Source of the DNA: an uncultured Ruminococcus sp.
GTDB lineage: Bacteria > Bacillota > Clostridia > Oscillospirales > CAG-272
Direction of reading: 5' to 3'
DNA length: 19,725 nt
NCBI GenBank assembly: GCA_902783705.1
Contig: CACZSA010000282.1
Location: 1-19,725, forward strand
Position 1 is the stretch's first letter. The number at the start of each line of letters is the position of its first letter. The notes beneath the pieces were generated by a model. It had not been told where the DNA came from. It did not search any database and was given only the letters and a program-made list of their open reading frames with translations. The translations under genes and the position numbers were made by a program. Positions 14,283 to 19,725 of the stretch are shown here, one piece after another.

Positions 14283-14312
14283 GGAATCCTCCCGCATGAC
14301 TGTGTTTTTGTC

Positions 14313-14321
14313 ATTATATCA
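14313..14321 (-). promoter_or_regulatory. Extended -10 promoter of glnA
   Basis: On the minus strand TGATATAAT is an extended -10 box. The nearest -35-like TTGAAG is 20 bases upstream, too far to matter much. Start of transcription would leave only about 25 leader bases, so ANTAR target hairpins cannot lie in this leader unless another promoter lies farther upstream. Confidence 0.6.
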
Positions 14322-14408
14322 CGCGATTTTGTCGGATTCTTCAATGTTCGCCGAATAATCGGTGAATTTTTATACCAATCTTTAGCGGAAAAGCGAATAA
14401 AAGCCCGC

Positions 14409-14437
14409 TTGACAAAGCCCGGCGGCTGCTGTATAAT
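14409..14437 (+). promoter_or_regulatory. Consensus purC promoter
   Basis: Perfect TTGACA (14409-14414) and perfect TATAAT (14432-14437), 17-base spacer. The leader is about 30 bases, so there is no purine riboswitch between this promoter and purC. Confidence 0.88.
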
Positions 14438-14472
14438 GATGCCGAAATTTTTCTGACCACAGGAGAGCACAC

Positions 14473-15186
14473 ATGGAAAAACGGAACCAGCTTTACGAGG
14501 GCAAGGCCAAGAAGGTATTCGCGACGGACGATCCCGAATACTATATCGTCTCCTACAAGGACGACGCGACGGCGTTCAACGGGCTAAAAAAAGGCACGAT
14601 CGCGGGCAAGGGCGTCATCAACAACCGGATGAGCAACCGCCTGATGAAGCGGCTCGAGGCAGCGGGGATCCCGACCCACTTCGTCGAAGAGCTGAGCGAG
14701 CGGGACACCCTCGTGAGGAAGGTGAAGATCGTCCCCCTCGAGGTCATTGTCCGCAACATCTCTGCCGGGTCCTTCTCGAAGCGCTACGGCATCGACGAGG
14801 GCATCGCGTTTGACGAGCCGACTGTGGAATTCTCCTACAAGAACGACGCGCTCGGCGATCCGCTCCTCTCCGAGGATCACATCCAGGCCCTGAAGCTGGC
14901 GACGAAGGACGAGGTCGCCCTGATCCGCAAGTACGCCCTCGCGATCGACAAATTCCTCACGGCGTTCTGGAAGGACTGCGGCGTCACGCTCGTCGACTTC
15001 AAGCTGGAGTTCGGCAAGACCTCGGACGGCACGATCATCCTCGCGGACGAGATCAGCCCGGACACCTGCCGCCTGTGGGATTCCGCGACGGGCGAGAAGC
15101 TCGACAAGGACCGCTTCCGCCGGGATCTCGGCGGCGTGGAGGACGCCTACGCGGAGGTCATGAAGCGGCTGATGGCGCACGAATGA
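14473..15186 (+). CDS. purC: SAICAR synthetase
   Basis: ATG 14473 follows AGGAGA. The 237-residue protein is the normal length for the single-domain enzyme that ligates aspartate to CAIR in purine synthesis. Signatures: YEGKAKKVFA (8-17), YKDDATAFNG near residue 35, then PLEVIVRNISAGSFSKRYG, VDFKLEFG and LADEISPDTCRLWDS. All are intact. In many Clostridia purC lies in a purine operon; here it is alone, between a divergent glnA and a terminator. Confidence 0.97.
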   Translation: MEKRNQLYEGKAKKVFATDDPEYYIVSYKDDATAFNGLKKGTIAGKGVINNRMSNRLMKRLEAAGIPTHFVEELSERDTLVRKVKIVPLEVIVRNISAGSFSKRYGIDEGIAFDEPTVEFSYKNDALGDPLLSEDHIQALKLATKDEVALIRKYALAIDKFLTAFWKDCGVTLVDFKLEFGKTSDGTIILADEISPDTCRLWDSATGEKLDKDRFRRDLGGVEDAYAEVMKRLMAHE

Positions 15187-15223
15187 GGCGAATGAAGAAT
15201 TAAGAATGATGAATGATGAATGG

Positions 15224-15272
15224 CGGTCGTGAAGCTGCGTGAATATGCAGCGCTTCGCGGCCGTTTGTTTTT
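15224..15272 (+). terminator. purC terminator (shared-arm family)
   Basis: CGGTCGTGAAGC (15224-15235) pairs over 12 positions, two of them G-T, with 15252-15263, followed by a T-rich tract. The outer arm repeats that of the glyA and SLH terminators, with a different apical loop. Confidence 0.8.
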
Positions 15273-15307
15273 CATGATGGATTAAGAATGAAGAATAGTG
15301 AGATAAC

Positions 15308-15337
15308 AAAAATCCGTCCACGGGAGGACGGATTTTT
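15308..15337. terminator. Bidirectional terminator between convergent genes
   Basis: A perfect 12-base-pair stem, AAAAATCCGTCC (15308-15319) with 15326-15337, has A and T tracts at its base so it works in both directions. It separates purC from the convergent zinc-ribbon gene, whose stop is four bases away. Confidence 0.92.
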
Positions 15338-15341
15338 AGAC

Positions 15342-15971
15342 TCATCTTTTAAAAATTGAACGGAGCAATTTGAAAGGAGCAAAGATCAATGCGAATGGCA
15401 ACAACAGAAATGAGATCAAACAACAACCGCTTTTCCTTCTCCGTTTACGTTCCTCCTCTTCACGACGCATTCGCTCAAGCTCTAACCGTTCTTCCCGAGC
15501 AATTCGTCGTTCATGGATAAATTCAAGGAATGACTCTTTGTGCCGCTCCAAGGCTTCATGACGTAACCGTTGCTTTTCCAATAAAATGGCTTGACGAGTG
15601 TTTTCCGCTTCCAGTCTTCTTGATTCTTCCTCTGACTGCGATATTGCAAGTTGCGTCGTCTGTCGGGCGCGGATATCCTCCATCATTATTTCTTTGTATA
15701 TTTGCTGTGCACGCCCGTTGATTTGAATCTCAGCTTCGCTCCAAATTCTTTCCTTTTGAACATCGTCACTTTCCAAAAGGACTTCAGCCGACCCGCAGTA
15801 CGGGCAGAGAAGTACCTGCTTGTCTGCCGCAATCATCATGGTTCCGCCACAAGATGAACACTTCATCATAACACGCAGACGCTGATGTGATAGATTTGAT
15901 AAACTTGTTCCACAGTAGGGGCAATATTTAGAGGTATCCGCTATACGAGAACCACATTCGCAACAAACCAT
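15342..15971 (-). CDS. Zinc-ribbon, coiled-coil, membrane-anchored protein
   Basis: ATG 15969-15971 has AGAGG upstream. The 209-residue product begins with two zinc ribbons: C3/C6 with C17/C20 (CxxC...CPYC), and C38/C41 with C56/C59 (CSSC...CPYC). A long Glu/Arg-rich coiled coil follows (about 75-175). Then comes a very basic KRRRK, one hydrophobic segment (about 183-200, CCLISFLLLPFALIFAPF) and a basic end. Tail anchoring with the zinc ribbons in the cytoplasm is the likely topology. I know no defined function for this layout. Its composition is clearly AT-richer than that of purC and glnA next door, suggesting acquisition together with the next SLH gene. Confidence 0.75.
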   Translation of the reverse strand: MVCCECGSRIADTSKYCPYCGTSLSNLSHQRLRVMMKCSSCGGTMMIAADKQVLLCPYCGSAEVLLESDDVQKERIWSEAEIQINGRAQQIYKEIMMEDIRARQTTQLAISQSEEESRRLEAENTRQAILLEKQRLRHEALERHKESFLEFIHERRIAREERLELERMRREEEERKRRRKSGCCLISFLLLPFALIFAPFKLLRSIFKR

Positions 15972-15982
15972 TTATTACCTCT

Positions 15983-16000
15983 TTGAGTTTGACAACTCAA
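15983..16000. promoter_or_regulatory. Palindrome before the zinc-ribbon gene
   Basis: TTGAGTT (15983-15989) and AACTCAA (15994-16000) form a perfect 7+7 inverted repeat, just upstream of the ribosome site on the minus strand. No T tract follows. It may be an operator or a translation-controlling hairpin. Confidence 0.45.
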
Positions 16001-16074
16001 TAATTGGGGATATTTCCGGGAGGTTACTACGAAATAGAGTTTATTTTTCGGGATAATAAATTTTGGTAAATCAA

Positions 16075-17133
16075 TCAGTTACATACTTGACAGTAGGAAT
16101 AAAAAGAATCGCAGGCAATCAGTTCGTCAGGATGTGAGGTTATCATTCTCGGATAATCGTACTTTGAATAGCTATTATATCGACAGTTCTGCTCGTGTAT
16201 TTTCCCTGTCTCCATATTCACAATAAAAATTACACGACCGCTTTCATCAAAATCAGGAACTCCCACATACCATTCTCCAAGGTACTGAGCGGGATCCGTT
16301 CCCCGAACGACGGGCTGTTGATATTCCGGCTCCGATGGAACGAGAGGAACGATTGTCTGCACAGGTTCGGGAGTCCATGCGGGCTCCGTATTCTGTACTA
16401 CGGGCTCAGTGTACGTCGGCTGTGTCGGCTGAATGGTATATATAGGCGTTTCCACAGACGCAGGTTCCCATGTTGAACGGGTTTCGGAAGAGGCTGCAAG
16501 ATTTTCAGCAGCGGAAAGCTGATCCCAATCAAAAACCTGCTGATTGATTAACCGAGTTGCAAGGTTAACGGCGCTTCCTTTAAGATGTGCATGAAGGGCA
16601 GAATAGGAGATTGTCGCAACGTCTGCACGCCAGAAATTATTAATATCAACACCTTCCGGAAGAATACCTGCTTGTCTCGCAAGGCTGTAAGGGTCATTCC
16701 ATGTGAAGTCACCGGCCGTGTCAGAATAATCCAGAGCACGAAGTACAAAGGTGAGATACATCGCGGCGCTTGCTTCTCCAGAACCGAACTCGGTAGCAGA
16801 TACACCATTGGTCAAGCCGTTTAGATAGGCATAACCGACATAAGCATTTGCCCATTCGGGAACATCAGTGAAAGGGTGCCACCAATATCCATTCAGCGCT
16901 TCGTTTTCCTTGCCAAGTGTTCGGATTAACATGACAAGTGCTTCGATACGGGTCGGCGCGCGGTTCAAATCAAAATCTGTTTCCGATACGCCCCGGAACA
17001 GACCGAGGGATTTCAGCGCAGCCGCTTTGGATTCCTCCACAGAGGTATCGCGTGCTGCGACTATCAGCGGAGTAATCAGGAACATCAAAATCGTCACAAG
17101 AAGAAGAGAGAGCAGCTTTTTGGCGTTTTTCAT
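16075..17133 (-). CDS. SLH-domain exported protein with Ada-like Cys/His motif
   Basis: I chose ATG 17131-17133 because a signal peptide follows at once (MKNAKKLLSLLLVTILMFLI...); upstream in-frame codons lie in the leader terminator. Of 352 residues, three SLH-like repeats cover about 35-75, 83-135 and 145-190 (FTDVPEWANAYVGYAYLNGL is the clearest). A Pro/Thr/Glu-rich linker spans 221-280. The C-terminus (285-352) has VIFIVNMETGKIHEQNC then CQVCN, with H313, C317, C348 and C351. This resembles the H-x3-C...C-x2-C motif of Ada-type metal-binding domains also found at the end of secreted nucleases. A cell-wall-anchored protein with a small metal-binding tip is the best description. Function unknown. 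Confidence 0.8.
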   Translation of the reverse strand: MKNAKKLLSLLLVTILMFLITPLIVAARDTSVEESKAAALKSLGLFRGVSETDFDLNRAPTRIEALVMLIRTLGKENEALNGYWWHPFTDVPEWANAYVGYAYLNGLTNGVSATEFGSGEASAAMYLTFVLRALDYSDTAGDFTWNDPYSLARQAGILPEGVDINNFWRADVATISYSALHAHLKGSAVNLATRLINQQVFDWDQLSAAENLAASSETRSTWEPASVETPIYTIQPTQPTYTEPVVQNTEPAWTPEPVQTIVPLVPSEPEYQQPVVRGTDPAQYLGEWYVGVPDFDESGRVIFIVNMETGKIHEQNCRYNSYSKYDYPRMITSHPDELIACDSFYSYCQVCN

Positions 17134-17151
17134 AACCGACCGCCTTTCTTT

Positions 17152-17185
17152 AAAATAAAAAATGCGTGCAGCCGGAGCCACACGC
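17152..17185 (-). terminator. Intrinsic terminator inside the SLH leader
   Basis: On the minus strand a 9-base-pair stem with two G-T pairs (17177-17185 with 17164-17172) is followed by ATTTTTTATTTT. It lies about 20 bases ahead of the start codon and after the promoter at 17327-17355. It therefore looks like a leader attenuator rather than the end of another gene. Confidence 0.7.
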
Positions 17186-17211
17186 AATAAAAACGCGGAC
17201 CCCGTCTTGCT

Positions 17212-17320
17212 ACCACACAAAAACGTTTCAACAATTCCATCGGAATGCGAAAATAGAGCCTACGTTTTTTACGGAATAAACATAGGCATCCCGATGGAGA
17301 AATATTCGTTTTTGTGTGGT
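17212..17320 (-). promoter_or_regulatory. Long imperfect hairpin in the SLH leader
   Basis: ACCACACAAAAACG (17212-17225) is the exact reverse complement of 17307-17320. Inside, a 12-base arm (17237-17248 with 17286-17297, one G-T pair) and a third arm around GCCTA/TAGGC (17258-17286) stack into one long stem with bulges, 109 bases in all. The predicted transcript begins about where the hairpin begins. It could be a cis-acting RNA switch upstream of the leader terminator, or a small MITE with 14-base ends; no target duplication is visible. Confidence 0.6.
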
Positions 17321-17326
17321 GATTGT

Positions 17327-17355
17327 ATTATATCATACGGAAATGATTTTGTAAA
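17327..17355 (-). promoter_or_regulatory. Promoter of the SLH/Ada-like gene
   Basis: On the minus strand TTTACA (17350-17355) and TATAAT (17327-17332) are 17 bases apart, placing the transcription start at about 17320 and giving a leader of roughly 187 bases. Confidence 0.75.
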
Positions 17356-17494
17356 GGGAAAATCCGAATTTCTAATGTTCTAGCCGGGAATGGAGCTAAG
17401 ATTGCAACAAAGATAATCCATTAAGCAATGGGCTATCAATTGTGATATCCCCAAACTCTTAATTCGCAATTCGTAATTCATAATTCATCCCCTC

Positions 17495-17523
17495 TTGACT
17501 TTCCCGCCGTTTCGTGTTATCAT
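17495..17523 (+). promoter_or_regulatory. rsmG promoter
   Basis: TTGACT (17495-17500) and TATCAT (17518-17523), 17-base spacer. Just upstream (17460-17487) is an AT-rich run of near-repeats (AATTCGCAATTCGTAATTCA) like the tracts after glyA-region genes. Confidence 0.7.
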
Positions 17524-17556
17524 ACAGGAAAATCAACCCCCTCGGAGTGAACCCCT

Positions 17557-18312
17557 ATGTCTTCCCTCACCTGTGACGCTTTTGCCGCGCTGCTCGACCG
17601 CTGTGCCGGGGACTCTCCCCTGCTGGCCTCGCTCGATCTGTCCCCCGAGGCCGTGCGGCGGCTCTGGATCGTGTGCGATCTCCTGATCGACAACGCGAAG
17701 CGGTTCAACCTCACCGCCATCCTCGAGCCGGAGGAAATCGTCCGCAAGCACGTCGCCGACTCGCTCATCCCCCTCGCCCTCCTGCGCGATCTGGGCATCC
17801 GCCCGACGCCCGCCGATGCAATCCTCGACGTCGGGACCGGCGCCGGATTCCCGCTTCTCCCGTGGGCGTGCGTCCTGCCGTCCGTGCCGATGACGGGCCT
17901 CGACGCGACGGCGAAAAAAATTTCCCATATCCGCGCCTCCGCCGACGCCGCCGGCCTGTCGAACGTCGCTGCGGTGCAGGGCCGGGCCGAGGAGGCCGCG
18001 CGGGAGGACATGCGGGAGCGGTATTCCCTCGTCACCGCCCGGGCCGTCGCCGCCCTGCCCGTCCTCTGCGAGCTCTGCGCGCCGCTCGTGAAGCCCGGCG
18101 GAGTCTTCTGCGCGCTCAAATCCCACGCCGAGGAGGAGATCCGGGAGGCGTCCCGCGCGGCGACCCTGCTCGGTCTCGGCGAGCCGTCGGTCACCGCATA
18201 CGAGATCCCCGGCGGCGACGCGCGGACCCTCGTCGTCTACCGCAAGACCCGCCCCACCCCGGCGAAATACCCCCGCCGCTATGCGGAAATCACAAAACAG
18301 CCCCTCGCGTGA
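17557..18312 (+). CDS. rsmG: 16S rRNA (guanine-527-N7) methyltransferase
   Basis: ATG 17557 follows CGGAGTGA with a nine-base gap. The 251-residue protein shows the RsmG pattern: N-K-R-F-N-L-T-A-I (46-55), EEIVRKHVADSL (59-70), the SAM-binding DVGTGAGFP (91-99), TARAVAALPVL (160-170), and the basic C-terminal TPAKYPRRYAEITK (234-247). It methylates G527 of 16S rRNA with S-adenosylmethionine. In Firmicutes it normally sits beside noc, soj and spo0J close to oriC; here it is followed by noc but not preceded by mnmG. Confidence 0.95.
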   Translation: MSSLTCDAFAALLDRCAGDSPLLASLDLSPEAVRRLWIVCDLLIDNAKRFNLTAILEPEEIVRKHVADSLIPLALLRDLGIRPTPADAILDVGTGAGFPLLPWACVLPSVPMTGLDATAKKISHIRASADAAGLSNVAAVQGRAEEAAREDMRERYSLVTARAVAALPVLCELCAPLVKPGGVFCALKSHAEEEIREASRAATLLGLGEPSVTAYEIPGGDARTLVVYRKTRPTPAKYPRRYAEITKQPLA

Positions 18313-18374
18313 CGCGGCGTGACGCGCAAGCCGATTCCCCGACGGCAAGCGGCGCGATCCCGCCCGACTGAACG

Positions 18375-18401
18375 AAATCCCGCTCCCATGCGGGATTTTT
18401 T
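18375..18401 (+). terminator. rsmG terminator
   Basis: AAATCCCGC (18375-18383) pairs perfectly with 18390-18398 around a six-base loop and continues into a T tract. rsmG and noc are therefore separate transcripts. Confidence 0.92.
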
Positions 18402-18465
18402 CGTCCTCCCCCGAAAATAACCCCCGATTCCCCGGCTGAGAGCGACAGAATCGCGCGCCGCGCTA

Positions 18466-18474
18466 TGGTATAAT
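18466..18474 (+). promoter_or_regulatory. Extended -10 promoter of noc
   Basis: TGGTATAAT is an extended -10 box with a perfect TATAAT (18469-18474). No good -35 box lies at the usual distance. The leader would be about 80 bases. Confidence 0.6.
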
Positions 18475-18562
18475 CTCCGTGTAAAGAATACGCGCGCGGT
18501 CTGAAAGCGGTCTCTTTCTTCCGCTTCCTTCAGGCCCGCGCCGAAAAAGGAGGATACACAAA

Positions 18563-19456
18563 ATGTTCTGGGGTTCGCTCAATGAGATCAGCCGGGTGGT
18601 GCGGGAGGTCCCGATCGGGGAGATCGAGATCCCGGAGGGGAGGATCCGCCGCCGGGAGGGGGATCTGCAGGCGGAGGAAGCGCTCCGCTCGCTCGCCGAG
18701 AGCATCCGGCGTCACGGCGTGGTGGAACCGCTGCTCGTGCGTCGTCTGCCGGGCGCGTCCGGGGATTCCGCCTCCGATCCGAGCCGTCCGCCGCGGGAAA
18801 GCGGCCCGACCTGCGCCCTCATTGCGGGGGAAAGGCGGCTCCGCGCGGCGGCGATGGCGGAGCGGACGACGGTGCCGTGCGTATTCGTCGAGGCGGACGC
18901 GGCGGAATCGGCGGTGCTCGCGATCGTGGAGAATCTGCACCGGGAGGATCTGAACCTGTTCGAGAGCGCGGCGGCAATCGCGTCGCTCGTGGAGGTGACG
19001 GGGATGACGCAGGAGCAGTGCGCGAGGAGGCTGGGGGTGAGTCAGTCGTACGTCGCGAACAAGCTGCGGCTCCTGCGCCTCACGGACGAAGAGCGGCGGA
19101 CGATTCTCGAGAACGGTCTGACGGAGCGGCACAGCCGGGCGCTCCTGCGGTTCCCGACCGAAGCGGAGCGGCGTCCGGTGCTCGCGGCGATGGCGGAGCG
19201 GCACATGAACGTGGCGGCGGCGGAGGAATACGTGGAGTCGCTTCTGTGTGCGGCGTCGCGTGCGGCGGAGCTCCGTCGTGCGGACGTGCGTCCGGAGACG
19301 CGGGAGCGGATGATCGTGCGGGACATGCGGCAGTTCTACGGCTCGATCGAGCGGGCGGTGGACGTGATGCGGAAGACGGGGGTGAGCGTGGAGGCGACGA
19401 GGAGGGAGACATCCGGAGGGGTGGAGATATCGATTTTGGTGCCGAAATCTTCGTAA
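18563..19456 (+). CDS. noc: ParB-family nucleoid occlusion protein
   Basis: ATG 18563 has AAGGAGG upstream. The 297-residue protein has the ParB/Noc core: IPEGRIRRR (23-31), AGERRLRAA with the GERRxRA arginine patch (88-96), ENLHREDLN (123-131) and a helix-turn-helix MTQEQCARRLGVSQSYVANK (148-167). The ANKLRLLRL and LTERHSRALL segments are closer to Noc than to chromosomal ParB. Noc binds DNA sites, spreads with CTP and keeps the division septum off the nucleoid. A family-atypical insertion of about 20 residues (63-83, Pro/Ser/Asp-rich) interrupts the CTP-binding region before the arginine patch. No parA (soj) follows within the window. Confidence 0.88.
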   Translation: MFWGSLNEISRVVREVPIGEIEIPEGRIRRREGDLQAEEALRSLAESIRRHGVVEPLLVRRLPGASGDSASDPSRPPRESGPTCALIAGERRLRAAAMAERTTVPCVFVEADAAESAVLAIVENLHREDLNLFESAAAIASLVEVTGMTQEQCARRLGVSQSYVANKLRLLRLTDEERRTILENGLTERHSRALLRFPTEAERRPVLAAMAERHMNVAAAEEYVESLLCAASRAAELRRADVRPETRERMIVRDMRQFYGSIERAVDVMRKTGVSVEATRRETSGGVEISILVPKSS

Positions 19457-19468
19457 AAGCTTATTTGG

Positions 19469-19495
19469 GCGGGGAGGGTTTGGGATCCTCCCCGC
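19469..19495 (+). terminator. Hairpin after noc
   Basis: GCGGGGAGG (19469-19477) and CCTCCCCGC (19487-19495) form a perfect 9-base-pair stem 13 bases past the noc stop. No T tract follows, so termination is possible but not certain. Confidence 0.5.
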
Positions 19496-19543
19496 GCGGG
19501 GGTTGACATGTTATTTCATTTGCGCGCTGGCGCTTGCGGATGA

Positions 19544-19570
19544 TGGATCTTGCAGATCCAACACTTTTTT
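19544..19570 (+). terminator. Intrinsic terminator downstream of noc
   Basis: TGGATCT (19544-19550) and AGATCCA (19554-19560) form a 7-base-pair hairpin with a three-base loop, followed by ACAC and six T. It is the most likely end of the noc transcript. Confidence 0.65.
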
Positions 19571-19587
19571 CGCCTGCGCGGCTGGCG

Positions 19588-19670
19588 GACAAGAGGACCC
19601 TCAGGCCGGGCCCTCTTGTCAATCACCCGGCCCCAGAGGAAAGGAGGAGAGGACTCCTCCTCTCCTCTGG
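19588..19670. repeat. Two strong hairpins at the right edge
   Basis: The first stem pairs 19588-19600 with 19608-19620 (13 positions, one mismatch; GACAAGAGG arm). The second pairs CCAGAGGA (19633-19640) and GGAGGAG (19643-19649) with CTCCTCC (19654-19660) and TCCTCTGG (19663-19670), with a 2-by-2 internal loop. I see no gene from 19457 to 19725. The open frame on the minus strand is Arg/Pro-rich and looks like translated repeat DNA. Confidence 0.6.
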
Positions 19671-19725
19671 ACTCCACTCTACCTCCGCGACGTGCGTACC
19701 TTGGCGATTTGGAAGCGTTGCTCAA

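Noticed and set aside
14283..14472. ANTAR-type dual hexaloop hairpins upstream of glnA
   Set aside because: A weak CCGA/TCGG hairpin is present, but loop bases do not fit the A1/G4 rule and no second hairpin follows.
16010..16025. Possible Noc-binding palindrome (ATTTCC-GGGA)
   Set aside because: It lacks a central base and the right half does not match the known ATTTCCCGGGAAAT site.
17134..17320. Known cyclic-di-GMP or cyclic-di-AMP riboswitch in the SLH leader
   Set aside because: The conserved core bases of those classes are not found; only the layout is riboswitch-like.
19516..19725. 69-residue minus-strand frame at the right edge
   Set aside because: Its peptide simply reads through the hairpins and has low-complexity Arg/Pro/Glu content; no start context.
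1..19725. tRNA, rRNA or CRISPR array
   Set aside because: No cloverleaf with T-loop GGTTCRA signature, no rRNA segments and no regularly spaced repeats were seen.

Overview
The window looks like chromosomal DNA of a fairly GC-rich member of the Clostridia (Bacillota), perhaps an uncultured gut or rumen Oscillospirales-like organism. Supporting signs are strong AGGAGG ribosome sites, near-consensus sigma-A promoters (TTGACA-17-TATAAT), SLH-domain exported proteins, a Tn916-type Int/Xis pair, a glutamine synthetase next to an ANTAR regulator, and an rsmG-noc pair of the kind normally found near oriC in Firmicutes. Taxonomy is inferred from gene content only.

Layout. (1) 1-1100 is a graveyard of mobile DNA on the minus strand: the 3' end of one serine recombinase, overlapping the first ~54 codons of a second, which runs in frame into a frameshifted IS66-type transposase C-terminus. 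(2) 1307-3993 holds a secreted protein with two copies of a lectin-like repeat, whose second copy is cut short, convergent with a sugar-type ABC solute-binding lipoprotein. The lipoprotein has a consensus promoter with a palindromic operator-like site between its boxes. (3) 4427-9412 looks like a small integrated element: a DUF6076-like zinc-finger protein, a divergent and overlapping promoter pair, about 450 bases dense in nested hairpins (a probable structured RNA), a CHC2-type zinc finger/RecA-like Rep ATPase, Tn916-type excisionase and Tn916-type integrase. No relaxase or transfer gene is visible. (4) 9413-15341 is host-like, high-GC housekeeping DNA: glyA, an SLH surface protein, glutamine synthetase with an ANTAR pseudo-receiver regulator, and purC, separated by intrinsic terminators of which three share the same arms. 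(5) 15342-17355 is AT-richer accessory DNA: a zinc-ribbon/coiled-coil/membrane-anchor protein and an SLH protein ending in an Ada-like Cys/His motif. The SLH gene has a long leader with a 109-base imperfect hairpin followed by an intrinsic terminator. (6) 17495-19456 is rsmG and a Noc-type ParB-family protein; the window ends in hairpin-rich non-coding DNA.

How the parts relate. The housekeeping genes have their own promoters and terminators and need no joint role, except glutamine synthetase and the ANTAR gene, which form a two-gene operon. In the element, Int and Xis would integrate and excise it and the Rep-like ATPase would act on its DNA. The hairpin-rich leader and the divergent DUF6076-like gene are the unexplained parts and the best candidates for something new. 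The leader of the SLH/Ada-like gene is the second candidate, as a possible cis-acting RNA switch. No tRNA, rRNA or CRISPR array was seen. Most other open frames are shadows of the genes listed.
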